This document shows positions 43,501 to 51,808 of a stretch of DNA of 64,000 bases, piece after piece; the first letter of the stretch is position 1, and each line of letters opens with the position of its first letter. The DNA is from CAWUKT01 sp964352215. Lineage in GTDB: Bacteria > Bacteroidota > Bacteroidia > J057 > JADKCL01. The DNA lies in assembly GCA_964352215.1 (NCBI GenBank), contig CAYGRE010000024.1:11329-75328 (forward strand), written 5' to 3'. A program made the translations under genes and the position numbers. Under the pieces are notes generated by a model. It did not search any database and was not told where the DNA came from. It saw only the letters and a list, made by a program, of their open reading frames with translations.

Positions 43501-44626
43501 GATCGATTCCAAATGCGCTTGGATTGGGTTCACCAGGTTGGGTGCCTGAGCAAAAATTATTGAAATTGTTATTCTGGAGATTGCCACCAATGTTGATCGT
43601 GCCCAGGTTGATCGCATTGCAAATGTCATCTGCGGCACCCGCCTGAACATTGTTGTCATCAATGATGACATTGAATGTTCCTGAAGCACCGGTTACATCA
43701 AGACCATCTACCTGTATCCAATAGGTGGTATTGGGTTGTGGGCAGGTAATATCTACCGTGACATCGGATTGACCAAAGGCGTTGGGAAAGGCAGATCCGT
43801 CATTGATCAGGACCAGGTCATTCAACGTATTGCAGTTGCCTGGATCGGTATAAATTCCACAGTAGGCATCTAATCCTCCACCGGTAGCATCGATTTCAAC
43901 TGAAATGGTCTGCGCGACTGTCGCACCAGTGGTAAATCGGTACCAGACGGATGGGTCATTGGAACAATTAGGCTCTCCGCCCTGGCAATCATCACAAGCA
44001 CTTTGGTTACTTTGGCCATTTAAGTTTAAGCTACTTCCAAATGGCAGGGTTCCCAAGTTTCCGGCATTGCACATGTCATTGTTGTAATCCTCAGGAATAA
44101 AACTGCCTGAAACTTCCCAGCGTCCACGGTAAAAATAGGTCACACAACCGCAGTCGCCTCCACCGCCCAAACTTTGTTGTGGCTGATTGAAATTTCCATT
44201 GGTAGTTCCGGGAAAAGCATAACTCTGACCGGCACTGTTGTCAGAACAAGTAAGAGCTCCAAAGGTGCAGGTGCAGAGACCATCAGATTCATCGACGTAC
44301 CAGGTGAATCCCAGGTTGCCAGATGGCCAATCTCCGGTACAATTGTACGTTTCGTCGAACAATACTTCATTTACGGGATCAACGAATGGTGGATTGGTAT
44401 TGCCATTGTCATTGTTGCACCTGTTGGTAATACTGCCGCCTTCCCACGAGAAAAAGTGGTCGTTTGGGCTTCCAAAAAAACCAGGATCACAGCCGCTACA
44501 TCCAGTGACCGATATTTCATACACGACGAATCGAAGTCTTTTTTGTGCCTGGGCTTTATTCGAGAATACTACCGAAGCCAGAAAGATGAGAGAGAGAGCA
44601 GCAATAAAAGGATTGGAAGCTTTCAT
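37592..44626 (-). CDS. Giant secreted multi-module protein with T9SS sorting domain
   Basis: 2344 residues from the ATG at 44626. Signal peptide (KASNPFIAALSLIFLASVVF) ending near KAQAQ. After about 150 residues of Gly/Asn/Cys-rich sequence come about 13 tandem modules of roughly 150 residues, 11 of them closely alike: each starts [ND]D-x-[IV]CNA-x-x-LG, has NNFCAT-x-x-x-x-EP-x-x, [ED]TVWY-x-FT, and ends CL-x-PNTTYYIQVDG followed by G-x-F-x-I-x-V-x-D. The architecture resembles pre-peptidase C-terminal (PPC) beta-sandwich repeats. The last 80 residues (LYPNPAREAVNLEVY ... SGMYIVILRKR) are a T9SS type A sorting domain. Probably a surface adhesin or polymer-binding protein. Forms a unit with the small gene 28 bp upstream. 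Confidence 0.88.
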   Translation of the reverse strand: MKASNPFIAALSLIFLASVVFSNKAQAQKRLRFVVYEISVTGCSGCDPGFFGSPNDHFFSWEGGSITNRCNNDNGNTNPPFVDPVNEVLFDETYNCTGDWPSGNLGFTWYVDESDGLCTCTFGALTCSDNSAGQSYAFPGTTNGNFNQPQQSLGGGGDCGCVTYFYRGRWEVSGSFIPEDYNNDMCNAGNLGTLPFGSSLNLNGQSNQSACDDCQGGEPNCSNDPSVWYRFTTGATVAQTISVEIDATGGGLDAYCGIYTDPGNCNTLNDLVLINDGSAFPNAFGQSDVTVDITCPQPNTTYWIQVDGLDVTGASGTFNVIIDDNNVQAGAADDICNAINLGTINIGGNLQNNNFNNFCSGTQPGEPNPSAFGIDQTQWYTFTTGASIGTETTISGLNDPLNNGDQIDLQIALWESSNGTCTGSFSEIDSQDDITFGVDMTVGCLQPNTTYFVQVDGSGLNTEGYFGVQISDNGISQPTNDDICNALNLGTIPFGGSQNNNNMNNFCATIQTGEPNAPGCLYGIDQTIWVQFTTGASVGWEMTLNATTDPLNLNDNVDLQVAIYSSSNGTCSGTLTEIGCDYDPDIPLILEGEDLVVECLQPNTTYFVQLDGAFINIEGFIGLTVTDDGVPRATNDLVCNADSLGTIPAAGGVVRNNQNNYCAGVETNEPIPLSHGVEKTVWYSFTPPPSGSVEIQLLNTGSDDIDLQLSVWETSNDSCNGFFAEVESYDDPLSFSIDGPQSMRLKCLDTSRTYFIQVDGLTDFINLFPFDEGIFDLTVDDYGVTAAPNDSICNAIPLGDPTGGSVSATGVQTNFCANNISEPIPSCFGTNMTVWYQFIAPSTGRVTISATSDPLNVGDYIDLQIAVFAAAGNTCSGALTEVGCDYNDLLEFPPLSRDEDVLVECLEPGRPYWIMIDGSDDPDEVDGFFNLTVTEEPGPPPITNDSICGATALGPVPASGSVTSGEQHNFCATVDPGEPVPNAFGLDQTVWYTFVAPPSGNVTLDLNTDPLNRGDDIDLQVAVYASDNNTCTGILEEADSDYDPIIFDEDLTVTCLDPGRIYYVQVDGSLLPPPPLPSVWVEGYFDLTISEDPAFVPMPTNDSLCNPVALGVVPTGLATPTVSTSNFCATTETGEPAVDQCTSFFNFICDETVWFTFTTNNNPGTITVDILNASGIDANISVYAAPGGITCDFNDLQFLGDADNLISFDVSLDLPCLDPNSLYYVQVDGGDLLGNFGTFDIQVTDDAVPQPQVAYDSICAAQNLGIVPSGGSTVAFSGNNLCAGEEPLELNVSGLADITDILYDETVWFAFTTSATPGLVTVDVFNVSGGLAPAITIYRADNPPSCSFSDITELDNTTAIIANQSISLSEACLQPNTTYLIQLDGVDIIGDDGIFDIQVTDDGNPNTFSPNDDICNATNIGNVPVGGSTPVLNTFNFCATTESGEPNVSTCNVLSNPFCDETVWYTFTTPATPGLTTIDITNTSGIDANMNIYAVAPQGSCNFSDLTLIENADNLVSSDVSVSIPCLTPNTTYYIQVDGLDVIGDIGTFDIQVSDDGSLNSYPVNDSICNATSLGTIPAGGSSPTISSNNFCATTEPNEPNVDNCNTVSALTCDETVWFEFTTSGTVGEITIAITNTVGIDAGINLYMAPPPVTCNFADHVQISSADNLLSSDVTLVEPCLLPNTTYYIQVDGLDIIGDYGTFDITVTDNGIPTSSPSNDNICATIFMGDLGTGTLGPTAGTNDCATTEPNEPNAGNNDETVWYSFVAPPSGQATIDINSIQGIDVNFNLYHSSGTCDFDSLDQVGNNHNNLLSFDADFTEDCIIPGDTYYVQIDGVDILGDYGDFEITITDPQPTYTGPSNDDCGGAIPLPIGTEPCQGSGAWNVFNYGDPTVSTNSQSCGANCGDIWYSFTMPQSGNVLMEGNDDYGFLGTNNSELTVAAWEGPCSNLTPIDCDQGGFLNDPTYYVTGTPGQTYYLQVFDDGGDDINEDFGLCLTDRCGSDSCNTATPMQEGIWYCWDTDNAGGENPPADPGYFECGDGTDPGHSVYFSYTNTCENFVVTVTGTIGGSCILSQPTDGISIAIYQDATPCDNNPDNLLDCEQTDACLGTTYFFSRGYSAPIGTTHIIQIDGFDFTGNNNGQIRIDCPLPIAYEHFDGYRVDEVHELEWAVTSDGNLSGHFEVERSLDGENFSRIGMVNGSEFQSGGAQGGSSSTSYEYGFTDAEPVPGHNFYRLRFVDQNGEVNYSDAIDLYFEADAAMQIVGLYPNPAREAVNLEVYVLEDDVYEVLLVDIYGKTAMEKTIEISKGISSHKFDLNTITSGMYIVILRKRNTREEDHVRFIKQ

Positions 44627-44654
44627 ATTGCCTTTAATTTGGAAGGAAAATGGA

Positions 44655-45080
44655 TTAACGGTTCTCTTCGGTAATAATCGAAGGCTTTTTGACAGGTTCT
44701 TCCTTTTTTTGAGGCGGGGGCTGGGCCGCAAAGCCTAATTCCTCCTCTGCTTCCTTCTGGAAGCGGGCCAGCATGGCCTCTAATTCATTTTTGTCACCTG
44801 AATTAATGGGTTGAAGAGATTGTTTCTCGTAGGCAACGATCTTATAATGAACCGCGACATTGATTTTGTCTTCCTTTTTCTCGGAATTCTCTATCCCTGC
44901 GGGTAATTGTATGTTATTGTAGTAGAACTCAGAGGGGTGATAACCATTGATGAGTTGTTCTGTGGGGTTTTCTTTGGTTTCCTGGAGGTTTTGGCCTTTA
45001 ACTTGTAACCCGGCTATCATAAATAGCAACAGCAGAAATGGACCAGCTAGTATTTCCTTCATAGTCAGAATTTTCAGCAT
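44655..45080 (-). CDS. Small exported protein upstream of the giant T9SS gene
   Basis: 141 residues, not recognised. A hydrophobic signal (ILAGPFLLLLFMIAGLQVKG) is followed by a mature part that starts QNLQETKENPTE, contains INVAVHYKIVAYEKQSL, and ends in a Pro/Lys/Glu-rich tail (PPPQKKEEPVKKP). Two ATGs (45080 and 45062) can start it. It is 28 bp upstream of the giant secreted protein on the same strand, so both are probably co-transcribed; it may be an accessory envelope protein (inference). Upstream lies a 379-bp divergent intergenic region. Confidence 0.72.
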   Translation of the reverse strand: MLKILTMKEILAGPFLLLLFMIAGLQVKGQNLQETKENPTEQLINGYHPSEFYYNNIQLPAGIENSEKKEDKINVAVHYKIVAYEKQSLQPINSGDKNELEAMLARFQKEAEEELGFAAQPPPQKKEEPVKKPSIITEENR

Positions 45081-45459
45081 TTAAGGCCTCATATATATTC
45101 TGGAACCCTTTGATCTCAAGGGGAAAAGGCCTTCTTATACAGCAACTAACCTTCAATATAAGTGAAAAAATGGTTTGATTCTATTCAGGTGGATAAATTC
45201 GTGCATTTGTAAACCAGGTCAGGGGAACCTATGGTGTGGATAAGTAGGATTGTGGGATAGCCTTTTCGGCAATTATGTCTATTATTTTGTTGGGGTGATT
45301 TTGCTCCTTCCATCTTTTGATTTGAATATGATATAGATCTTTGAATCCCAGACAGAACTTTATGGGGATCGGTGTTCTTTCTTTTTTTATTCATTGATTT
45401 GTCATGTTGTAAACAGAAATTGTGGTAATATCCTCTGATATTCCGATATATTGAAGAGC
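45081..45459. other. Divergent intergenic region, 379 bp
   Basis: Separates the minus-strand giant-protein operon from the plus-strand DUF3179 gene. A TATATTGA box at 45447-45454 lies 5 nt before the DUF3179 ATG, and a similar TATATTGA stands on the minus strand near 45155. No gene or structured RNA was seen. Confidence 0.5.
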
Positions 45460-46587
45460 ATGAGCAGGGTTATTTCTATCGCAATTCTTTCCTTACTTCT
45501 GTTGACTTTATTGTCTGCATGTAAGCCAGTCGATCCTGATCCAAGAGTAGAAGTCAATCCTGCCAATGATGGCCTTTTTACCTTGATAGAGGACGATATA
45601 GATGGAGTTCCAATCGTTGTGGCTGGCTCCAAATCCTACAATTTGTATGTTTCCTTCTATAGGAATTTACCAAACGGTGATGAATTGGTCTTCCTTCCTT
45701 CCGGACAGTCTTTGCCTGTGGTAATGGAGGATACTGAAGGCAATCAGTGGAATGCCTTCGGTGAGGCAATTGCCGGTCCCCGGATTGGACAACAGTTGCT
45801 CCCAACCCATTCGATGATGGCCTATTGGTTTGCAATTTCTGCCATGTACCCAGGAATGGATATTTACAATGGGCCTTCCTCGAATTTGATGCCATTGCCC
45901 TTGAATGATCCAGACTGGACCATTCCGACAGATAGTCTGGGTTCTGGTTCGATTTGGGATGGGATCCAAGCCATTGACAATCCTGATTTCCTGGCGTATG
46001 AAGCGCGTAATTTCTTGCAAAACCCTTTCTATGCATCAGAACGGAGCTTGGTGATGGGAGTAAAGAACGGTGATGAAATCAAGGCTTATCCGCATCTGAT
46101 ATTGAACTGGCACGAGGTAATTAATGATCAAATCGGAGGGGAAGATGTAACGATAGGCTTTTGTCCGTTGGTTGGGTCGGGAACGATTTGGAGTCAGGGT
46201 GGGGGAGGGGGAGGTTTTGCAGTTGCAGGATTACTTTACAACAATAACCTTACGATGTTTGACCGGGATACGGAAAGTATTTGGTCACAGGTAAAGGGAG
46301 AGTGTGTTTATGGAGCGCGGAGGGGCGAAAAGGTGACTCCTGTGCAAATGATTGAAACTACCTGGAACACATGGCGTCAAATTGTGAAAGAACCTATTTC
46401 GGTAATGTCCGAGAATACCGGTGTAAATCGTGATTATACCGAGGACATCTTTGAATATTACCGCAATACTGAGCCTTATATTTTCTATCCCCGTGATGTT
46501 TGGGATAATCGTCTGTCTGAAAAAGAGCGTATTCATGTGGTCATCCAAGGGGGGACTGCCAAAGCTTATCGTTTATCCAGCTTCTGA
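45460..46587 (+). CDS. DUF3179 lipoprotein
   Basis: 375 residues from the ATG at 45460. Lipobox LLSAC within the first 21 residues. The DUF3179 family signatures are clear: GVKNGDEIKAYPHLILNWHEVINDQIGGEDVTIGFCPLVGSG is present as consecutive family blocks (the core being KAYPHLILNWHEVIND), followed by FAVAGLLYNNNLTMFDRDTESIWSQ and a C-terminal RDVWDNRLSEKERIHVVI block. The N-terminal 150 residues are less conserved. In the usual family motif CPLCGSG the second Cys is replaced by Val here (CPLVGSG). Function of the family is unknown; it is an exported, lipid-anchored protein. Confidence 0.88.
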   Translation: MSRVISIAILSLLLLTLLSACKPVDPDPRVEVNPANDGLFTLIEDDIDGVPIVVAGSKSYNLYVSFYRNLPNGDELVFLPSGQSLPVVMEDTEGNQWNAFGEAIAGPRIGQQLLPTHSMMAYWFAISAMYPGMDIYNGPSSNLMPLPLNDPDWTIPTDSLGSGSIWDGIQAIDNPDFLAYEARNFLQNPFYASERSLVMGVKNGDEIKAYPHLILNWHEVINDQIGGEDVTIGFCPLVGSGTIWSQGGGGGGFAVAGLLYNNNLTMFDRDTESIWSQVKGECVYGARRGEKVTPVQMIETTWNTWRQIVKEPISVMSENTGVNRDYTEDIFEYYRNTEPYIFYPRDVWDNRLSEKERIHVVIQGGTAKAYRLSSF

Positions 46588-46750
46588 TTTTAATGGTCTT
46601 TCCGGTTCGCATTTCTTTTTGCCTTACCAGTTATTTTGATTCTGACGCCTATTACTGGTGAGGCTTAGATGAATGACTTGTGCTTGAAGTAATTAATGGT
46701 TGAATAAGTCAAAAAAATACGGTGGACTGTTAGAGGAGAGACTCAAAACA

Positions 46751-46784
46751 AAAAGCCGACCACGATTCCTCGTGGTCGGCTTTT
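46751..46784. terminator. Bidirectional terminator between DUF3179 and susD genes
   Basis: Perfect 15-bp arms AAAAGCCGACCACGA (46751-46765) and TCGTGGTCGGCTTTT (46770-46784) with a 4-nt loop. Confidence 0.92.
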
Positions 46785-46820
46785 GTATTTTCAGACTAAA
46801 TAGTCTGAAGGAGATTCATA

Positions 46821-48230
46821 TCAGTTGACATCCCACCATACTTTTCCGAAAAGTCCGGAAACGTCGATGCCTTGACCTGAGATAGCGGCACTTTGATTAG
46901 TACCATTGGTCAGGCTTTCAGTTGAGGCATAGGGGAAACGGTTAGGTACACCTCGTCCGGGATATACGGAGTTAGGTACTTCAACAATATTGTTGGGATA
47001 GTCAAGACGACGCCATTCAGCGAAGGCCTCAACACCATTGCCATACAAAGCAATCCACTTTTGCTGTCCAAGGGCCTGGGCTGCATCAGCATCCCATGCT
47101 GCGTCAGCATCAGCGAGGTAAGTATTGTCTGCGGCAGCACCAACTTGACCGTGAGAAGCGGCAATTCCGTCCAGATACATTTGCTTGCTGCTATTTGCTT
47201 CAGCGGCAAAGAAGAGGATTTCAGCATAGCTCATTATGTATACCGGAGCAGTTGGGGTATCACGGAAGGCATCACCTATCCGAGATATATCGCCAAAGCT
47301 AGAAGGCTCAACGGTACCGTTGGGCTGTCCATTGTAGACTCCATTATCATTCACATTTGCATAAATAGGCAAACGTGGGTCCATGACAGATGAGAATCCA
47401 CCAGCATTCATCAAGTCGGTCAGTGTAAGAGAAACAGCGTGGTCATCACGACCATCAAAGTTTTTGTTCTCAAACAATGGGTTGGAGTAGATAGCATCTC
47501 CAATGAAATCAATTTTTGCATTTTCGGCGTTGTCAGAAATGACATCACCAGCATTAATGATCGCAAGGGCAGTTGCAACATTAGCAGGTACACGGTCTGA
47601 GGTACGCATCAAGTAGCGGACTCTCAATGAGTTGGCAAGTTTTCTCCAAAGGGTTACATCACTGTTATAAATGATATCCCCTTGTCCGAGGTCATCAGCA
47701 CTAGCATCAAACATGCCAGCAGCTTCAGCCAACATCGCATCAAGACCTGCGTAAATTACGTCCTGGCCGTCATAAGCAGGAGTCAATTCCTCGTTACCCA
47801 GAAGAGCTTCTGAGAAAGGAACATCGCCCCAGCAGTCTGCAATTACACCCATGTAATAGGCCTTAAGGACCATTGCAGCAGCTTTCATGTTAGGAGTCTC
47901 ATCGGTGGCACGGTTGATGATGTCCTGCAGGTCAAAGAGAGGGCCTGCATACAAACCGGTCCAGTGAGCATCCATTGCGTCTGCACGGTAGCTGTAATTG
48001 TCTTCGTCAATGTACTGGATTTTGGCGTAGTGTTGTACCCAAAGTCCTGCGTAAGTCATATTCATGCTTGCACCTTGTACCCGGTTCAATCCGGAGGTGA
48101 TAGCAGAGAGGAGAACGTTTGTTGCCGGTACTTCGACAGGATCGTTCGGATTCGTATTGATTTCTTCAAAGTTCCGCTCGCAACCTGTGATCGCGATTAT
48201 AACGGCAAGAAATAAGAATATCTTTTTCAT
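46821..48230 (-). CDS. SusD/RagB-like starch-binding lipoprotein (SusD type 2)
   Basis: 469 residues with a lipoprotein signal (AVIIAITGC, Cys17) and the start ERNFEEINTNPNDP typical of the SusD-like 2 group. TPR-type helices follow (MKAAAMVLKAYYMGVIADCWGDVPFSEAL) and the C-terminus has WIALYGNGVEAFAEWRRLDYPN and PNRFPYASTE. It forms the surface lid of a SusC/SusD nutrient importer. It lies 19 bp after susC on the same strand, as in a standard pair, and ends before the bidirectional terminator. The substrate is unknown; SusD type 2 proteins are often linked to peptides or glycans. No polysaccharide-degrading enzyme genes are adjacent. Confidence 0.94.
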   Translation of the reverse strand: MKKIFLFLAVIIAITGCERNFEEINTNPNDPVEVPATNVLLSAITSGLNRVQGASMNMTYAGLWVQHYAKIQYIDEDNYSYRADAMDAHWTGLYAGPLFDLQDIINRATDETPNMKAAAMVLKAYYMGVIADCWGDVPFSEALLGNEELTPAYDGQDVIYAGLDAMLAEAAGMFDASADDLGQGDIIYNSDVTLWRKLANSLRVRYLMRTSDRVPANVATALAIINAGDVISDNAENAKIDFIGDAIYSNPLFENKNFDGRDDHAVSLTLTDLMNAGGFSSVMDPRLPIYANVNDNGVYNGQPNGTVEPSSFGDISRIGDAFRDTPTAPVYIMSYAEILFFAAEANSSKQMYLDGIAASHGQVGAAADNTYLADADAAWDADAAQALGQQKWIALYGNGVEAFAEWRRLDYPNNIVEVPNSVYPGRGVPNRFPYASTESLTNGTNQSAAISGQGIDVSGLFGKVWWDVN

Positions 48231-48249
48231 AGTGATATTGATGTTCTAA

Positions 48250-51200
48250 TTAGAAGCTTGTGCGGAGGGTAAAGCCAATGGTACGTGCTGAAGGCAATGC
48301 ACCGAATTCAAATCCTTGAACTGCGAGTTGGTTACCAAATGCAGTTTCAGGATCGATATGAGGAACATTGCTGTAAAGGATAGCCAGGTTACGGCCATAA
48401 ACACCGATTTCGAGGTCACCAATAAAGTTATTGTCGAAAAGGCTTGAAGGGAGCTTGTAACCTATGGAAACTTCACGGAGCTTAACGAATGTAGCATCAA
48501 AGATGCTGAGATCGTGTCCACCCAAGCTACGCCAGTGGTAGAGGTTGTAAATTTCTGCGTCTACAGGAACATCATTTGCAACGAGGTTGGAATCCCCATC
48601 GTACATCATTCCTTCATAAACATATCCGTTAGCTACTTCATCAGCAGTCATACGACCTTCGCTTGATTCCTCAATAACACCAGCATAACGACCAAACATG
48701 TAGGTTACGCTAAACAGGTCAGAACCTTTACGAATGTCAATAAGGGTGTTGATGGTAACGCCTTTGAAGGAGAAACCATTGGATACACCAAGGGTGAAGT
48801 CAGGCTGAATGGTACCAAGCACCTTGTCGGATGAATTGGGGTCAATTTGAGGAAGACCACCATCAAGGATAAGGTTACCAGCATCATCACGAAGAGCTGA
48901 CAAACCACGGAATGAACCGAAAGGCTGGCCAACGGCAGCTTCAAGGTCAAGAGCCCAGTAGCGACCCAAACGGATAGCTTCAACGTCGTCAGCCAATTCA
49001 ACAACTTCAGAGTTGTTCTTAGCAAAGTTCAGACCGAGGGTCCAGGTAAATGACTTGGTTTTGACTGGGGCGGCTTGTACCATAATCTCAAAACCTTTGT
49101 TCCTTACAGAACCAGCATTTGTCACCTTGGCAGTTGCACCGGTAGAAGGAGCAACGTCAATTTGGATGATCTGATCTTTGGTCAGAGCGTTGTAGTAGGT
49201 GAAGTCAGCAGACAGGCGATTCTTGAACATGGTCACTTCGAAGCCTGCTTCAATAGAACTGGTTCTCTCAGGAACGAGAGAAGCATTAGGAAGAAGTGCA
49301 GGAACGATGAAGGTAGGAGTACCTCCCCAAGGATCAAGAGTGCCGTAGCTTGAATTCAACTGGTAGGGATCGGTATCACTACCAACCTGTGCCCAACCAG
49401 CGCGAACTTTCAACATGTCAAATACGCTGGGAAGTTCAACAGCTTCAGAGATAACTACTGTACCGGTAACGGATGGGTAGAAATATGAATTGTTGTCTGC
49501 AGGAAGAGTAGAAGACCAGTCGTTACGTCCGGTTACGTCTACATACAGGAAGTTGTCGTAGCCAAATGAAGCAGCTGCATAGATGGAGTTGATGGCTTTT
49601 TGCTGATTGAAATCAGTAACCAAAGGAGAGCCATCAGAGTTTCCTACGTTGTAAACTCCAGGAACAACCAGCGCAGGAACGAGAACGGTAGTGTTCTTTG
49701 ATCCACGGGTCATCCTGTTTCCACCAATGCTTGCATTGATGTCGAATTTGTCACCGAGGCGCTTGGTAGCAGTCAAAAGAATGTCTGCATTGGTCTCCTG
49801 AAGGTTGATCAGGTTCTCAGTAAACTCGCCATTTGGATGGTCTTTGGTTTCAACTGAGAAAATCCGGCGCCGGGTTTCATTGTAAAAATCAGTACCAACA
49901 CGGCCACTTGCGGTCAACCAATCGGTCAACTTGTAGTTCACCCGGAAGTAACCGAGTACGCGGTCACGTGCCATTGGCTTGGTATTGTACTCGAGGGTAC
50001 GGTAGGGATTGTTCTGGTACGCTTGGTTCCAGTTCAGATAATTTCCAAATGGGTCACGGGTTTCAACATTGTCTTTGAGGTAATCAAAGTCAACCTGACG
50101 ACCAGCCCAGATAGTCTGCTGGAGAACGTTGTCACCTGCATAACCAACACCAGGACGGTTATCAGAGTCAGTACGGATATACTTAACGTTTGCGTCCATG
50201 GAAAGCTTGCTGCTCATGTTGCCACCGAAACTAGCGTCAAAGGAGTTGCGCTTGTAATCAGTGTTAGGCACCATACCAGTTTGATTCATGTTGGTATAGG
50301 AGAAGCGTGCGTAAGAGTTATCGCCACGTGCTGAAATAGCAATGTTGTTAGTAACAGATACTCCTGTTTGGAACAAGCTTCTGACGTTGTCAGGACGTGC
50401 AACCCAAGGTTCAGCGTTGTATCCTTCTTCACCGGGCTCATCAACAGTTCCGTCGTAGTTGTTGTCGAAACCATCGCTGTCATAAACACCCCAGGTTCCA
50501 GTGAACTGGGGAATGTTTGAACCTTCACCAGCTTCGTCAATAGTACCGTCACCATCGTTGTCGATGCCGTCGCCTTCATTGATTGCTGGGTTGAATGCAG
50601 GACCCCAGGATTCGTCAATACCGTCAGCAAGACCACCATTGTTACCATCATAGTAACCGAACTGACTGCCTGAGCCTTGTCCGTGGGTGTTCTGGAAATC
50701 GGGGAGACGAAGTGGGGTTGAGAAACCAGCATTCAAGCTGTATGAAACGCCGAGGCCTTTCTTACCACCTGGGCTGTTACCGCTTTTGGTAGTGATCAAA
50801 ACGACACCATTTGCAGCACGGGAGCCATAAAGGGCAGCTGCATTAGGGCCTTTCAGAACGGTGATGTTCTCAATGTCTTCAGGGTTAATGTCAGAAATAA
50901 CATTTCCATAGTCAACATCTTCTCCACCTGAAGTGGTGTTGTTTGAGCCATTGTCAACGGGAACACCGTTGATAACGAACAGTGGTTGGTTGTTACCTGT
51001 GATAGACGAGTTACCACGAATAACAATACGTGAGGATGAACCTACGTTGCCTGAAGAACCTACAATGTTAACACCAGCCACACGGCCGGAGAGGTTGTTC
51101 ACAACGTTTGCATCGCGGGCTTGGTTCAATTCTTCCCCGCTTACATTCTGGACTGAGTACCCAAGTGCTTTTTTGTCACGGGATACGCCCAGTGCGGTCA

Positions 51201-51501
51201 CGACGACGTCATCCAGTTGGAGAACGTCTTCTTCCATGGCCAAATCGCCACCACCTACAATTTCACGTGAGGCGTAGCCAATCAGCCGGAATACAATCAC
51301 AGCATCAGAGGGGGCTTCAAGTTTGTACTTACCATCTTCGCCCGTGAAGGTTCCGTTGGTAGTACCTTTTTCAAAAACAGTTACGCCGGATAGGGAGGTT
51401 CCCGATTCGGCATCTGTAACAGTTCCTGAGATCACATTCTGCGCGTGAACACCGAGTGCAGTAACTGCAATCATGAACACGAGAGTGAATAATCTTCTCA
51501 T
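48250..51501 (-). CDS. SusC/RagA-like TonB-linked outer-membrane transporter
   Basis: 1083 residues. Signal peptide (LFTLVFMIAVTALGVHAQ), carboxypeptidase-like domain (NVISGTVTDAESGTSLSGVTVFEKGT), TonB box region and plug (VTALGVSRDKKALGYSVQNVSG, LSGRVAGVNIVGSSGNVGSSSRIVIRG, ENITVLKGPNAAALYGSRAANGVVLITTKSG), then a long barrel ending IGFTLRTSF. An insertion after about residue 300 contains Ca-binding-like loops (EGDGIDNDGDGTIDEAGEG and DSDGFDNNYDGTVDEPGEE). Pairs with the SusD gene behind it. A -7 box TATATTTG lies 72 nt upstream. Confidence 0.95.
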   Translation of the reverse strand: MRRLFTLVFMIAVTALGVHAQNVISGTVTDAESGTSLSGVTVFEKGTTNGTFTGEDGKYKLEAPSDAVIVFRLIGYASREIVGGGDLAMEEDVLQLDDVVVTALGVSRDKKALGYSVQNVSGEELNQARDANVVNNLSGRVAGVNIVGSSGNVGSSSRIVIRGNSSITGNNQPLFVINGVPVDNGSNNTTSGGEDVDYGNVISDINPEDIENITVLKGPNAAALYGSRAANGVVLITTKSGNSPGGKKGLGVSYSLNAGFSTPLRLPDFQNTHGQGSGSQFGYYDGNNGGLADGIDESWGPAFNPAINEGDGIDNDGDGTIDEAGEGSNIPQFTGTWGVYDSDGFDNNYDGTVDEPGEEGYNAEPWVARPDNVRSLFQTGVSVTNNIAISARGDNSYARFSYTNMNQTGMVPNTDYKRNSFDASFGGNMSSKLSMDANVKYIRTDSDNRPGVGYAGDNVLQQTIWAGRQVDFDYLKDNVETRDPFGNYLNWNQAYQNNPYRTLEYNTKPMARDRVLGYFRVNYKLTDWLTASGRVGTDFYNETRRRIFSVETKDHPNGEFTENLINLQETNADILLTATKRLGDKFDINASIGGNRMTRGSKNTTVLVPALVVPGVYNVGNSDGSPLVTDFNQQKAINSIYAAASFGYDNFLYVDVTGRNDWSSTLPADNNSYFYPSVTGTVVISEAVELPSVFDMLKVRAGWAQVGSDTDPYQLNSSYGTLDPWGGTPTFIVPALLPNASLVPERTSSIEAGFEVTMFKNRLSADFTYYNALTKDQIIQIDVAPSTGATAKVTNAGSVRNKGFEIMVQAAPVKTKSFTWTLGLNFAKNNSEVVELADDVEAIRLGRYWALDLEAAVGQPFGSFRGLSALRDDAGNLILDGGLPQIDPNSSDKVLGTIQPDFTLGVSNGFSFKGVTINTLIDIRKGSDLFSVTYMFGRYAGVIEESSEGRMTADEVANGYVYEGMMYDGDSNLVANDVPVDAEIYNLYHWRSLGGHDLSIFDATFVKLREVSIGYKLPSSLFDNNFIGDLEIGVYGRNLAILYSNVPHIDPETAFGNQLAVQGFEFGALPSARTIGFTLRTSF

Positions 51502-51573
51502 ACTCCTTGTTTTAGGTTTAACTTCTGGTAATCTAAACCACCTTTCGATCCATTTAAAAGGCAGTCATCAACA

Positions 51574-51581
51574 CAAATATA
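51574..51581 (-). promoter_or_regulatory. -7 box of the susC-susD operon
   Basis: The minus strand reads TATATTTG, exact TAnnTTTG, 72 nt before the susC ATG, leaving a leader of about 65 nt. Confidence 0.55.
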
Positions 51582-51793
51582 TAATTTAAATTAACATAAC
51601 CTTCCATTTTCCTTAATTCGACCCTTCTGGGTAATGTAGCACTGGATTGATTCAGCGTACATATTTCAGGGTTGAAGTTGGTGAGTTTCCTAAGTTCTGA
51701 GGCAGGTTGGGGCAAGCTATCTAATACGTTAAACCCTTAATTTTTGTAGGGTTTTGTCAGGAATGTTGGCCGGAATTGATAAGATCATTTTCA

Positions 51794-51801
51794 TATCTTT
51801 G
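51794..51801 (+). promoter_or_regulatory. -7 box abutting the first glycosyltransferase gene
   Basis: TATCTTTG, exact TAnnTTTG, ending 7 nt before the TTG at 51809. Transcription would begin at or next to the start codon. Confidence 0.5.
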
Positions 51802-51808
51802 TCAAGAT

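Noticed and set aside
37732..44370. Many long plus-strand frames opposite the giant gene
   Set aside because: They are antisense shadows of the repeat modules and repeat with the same period as the coding frame.
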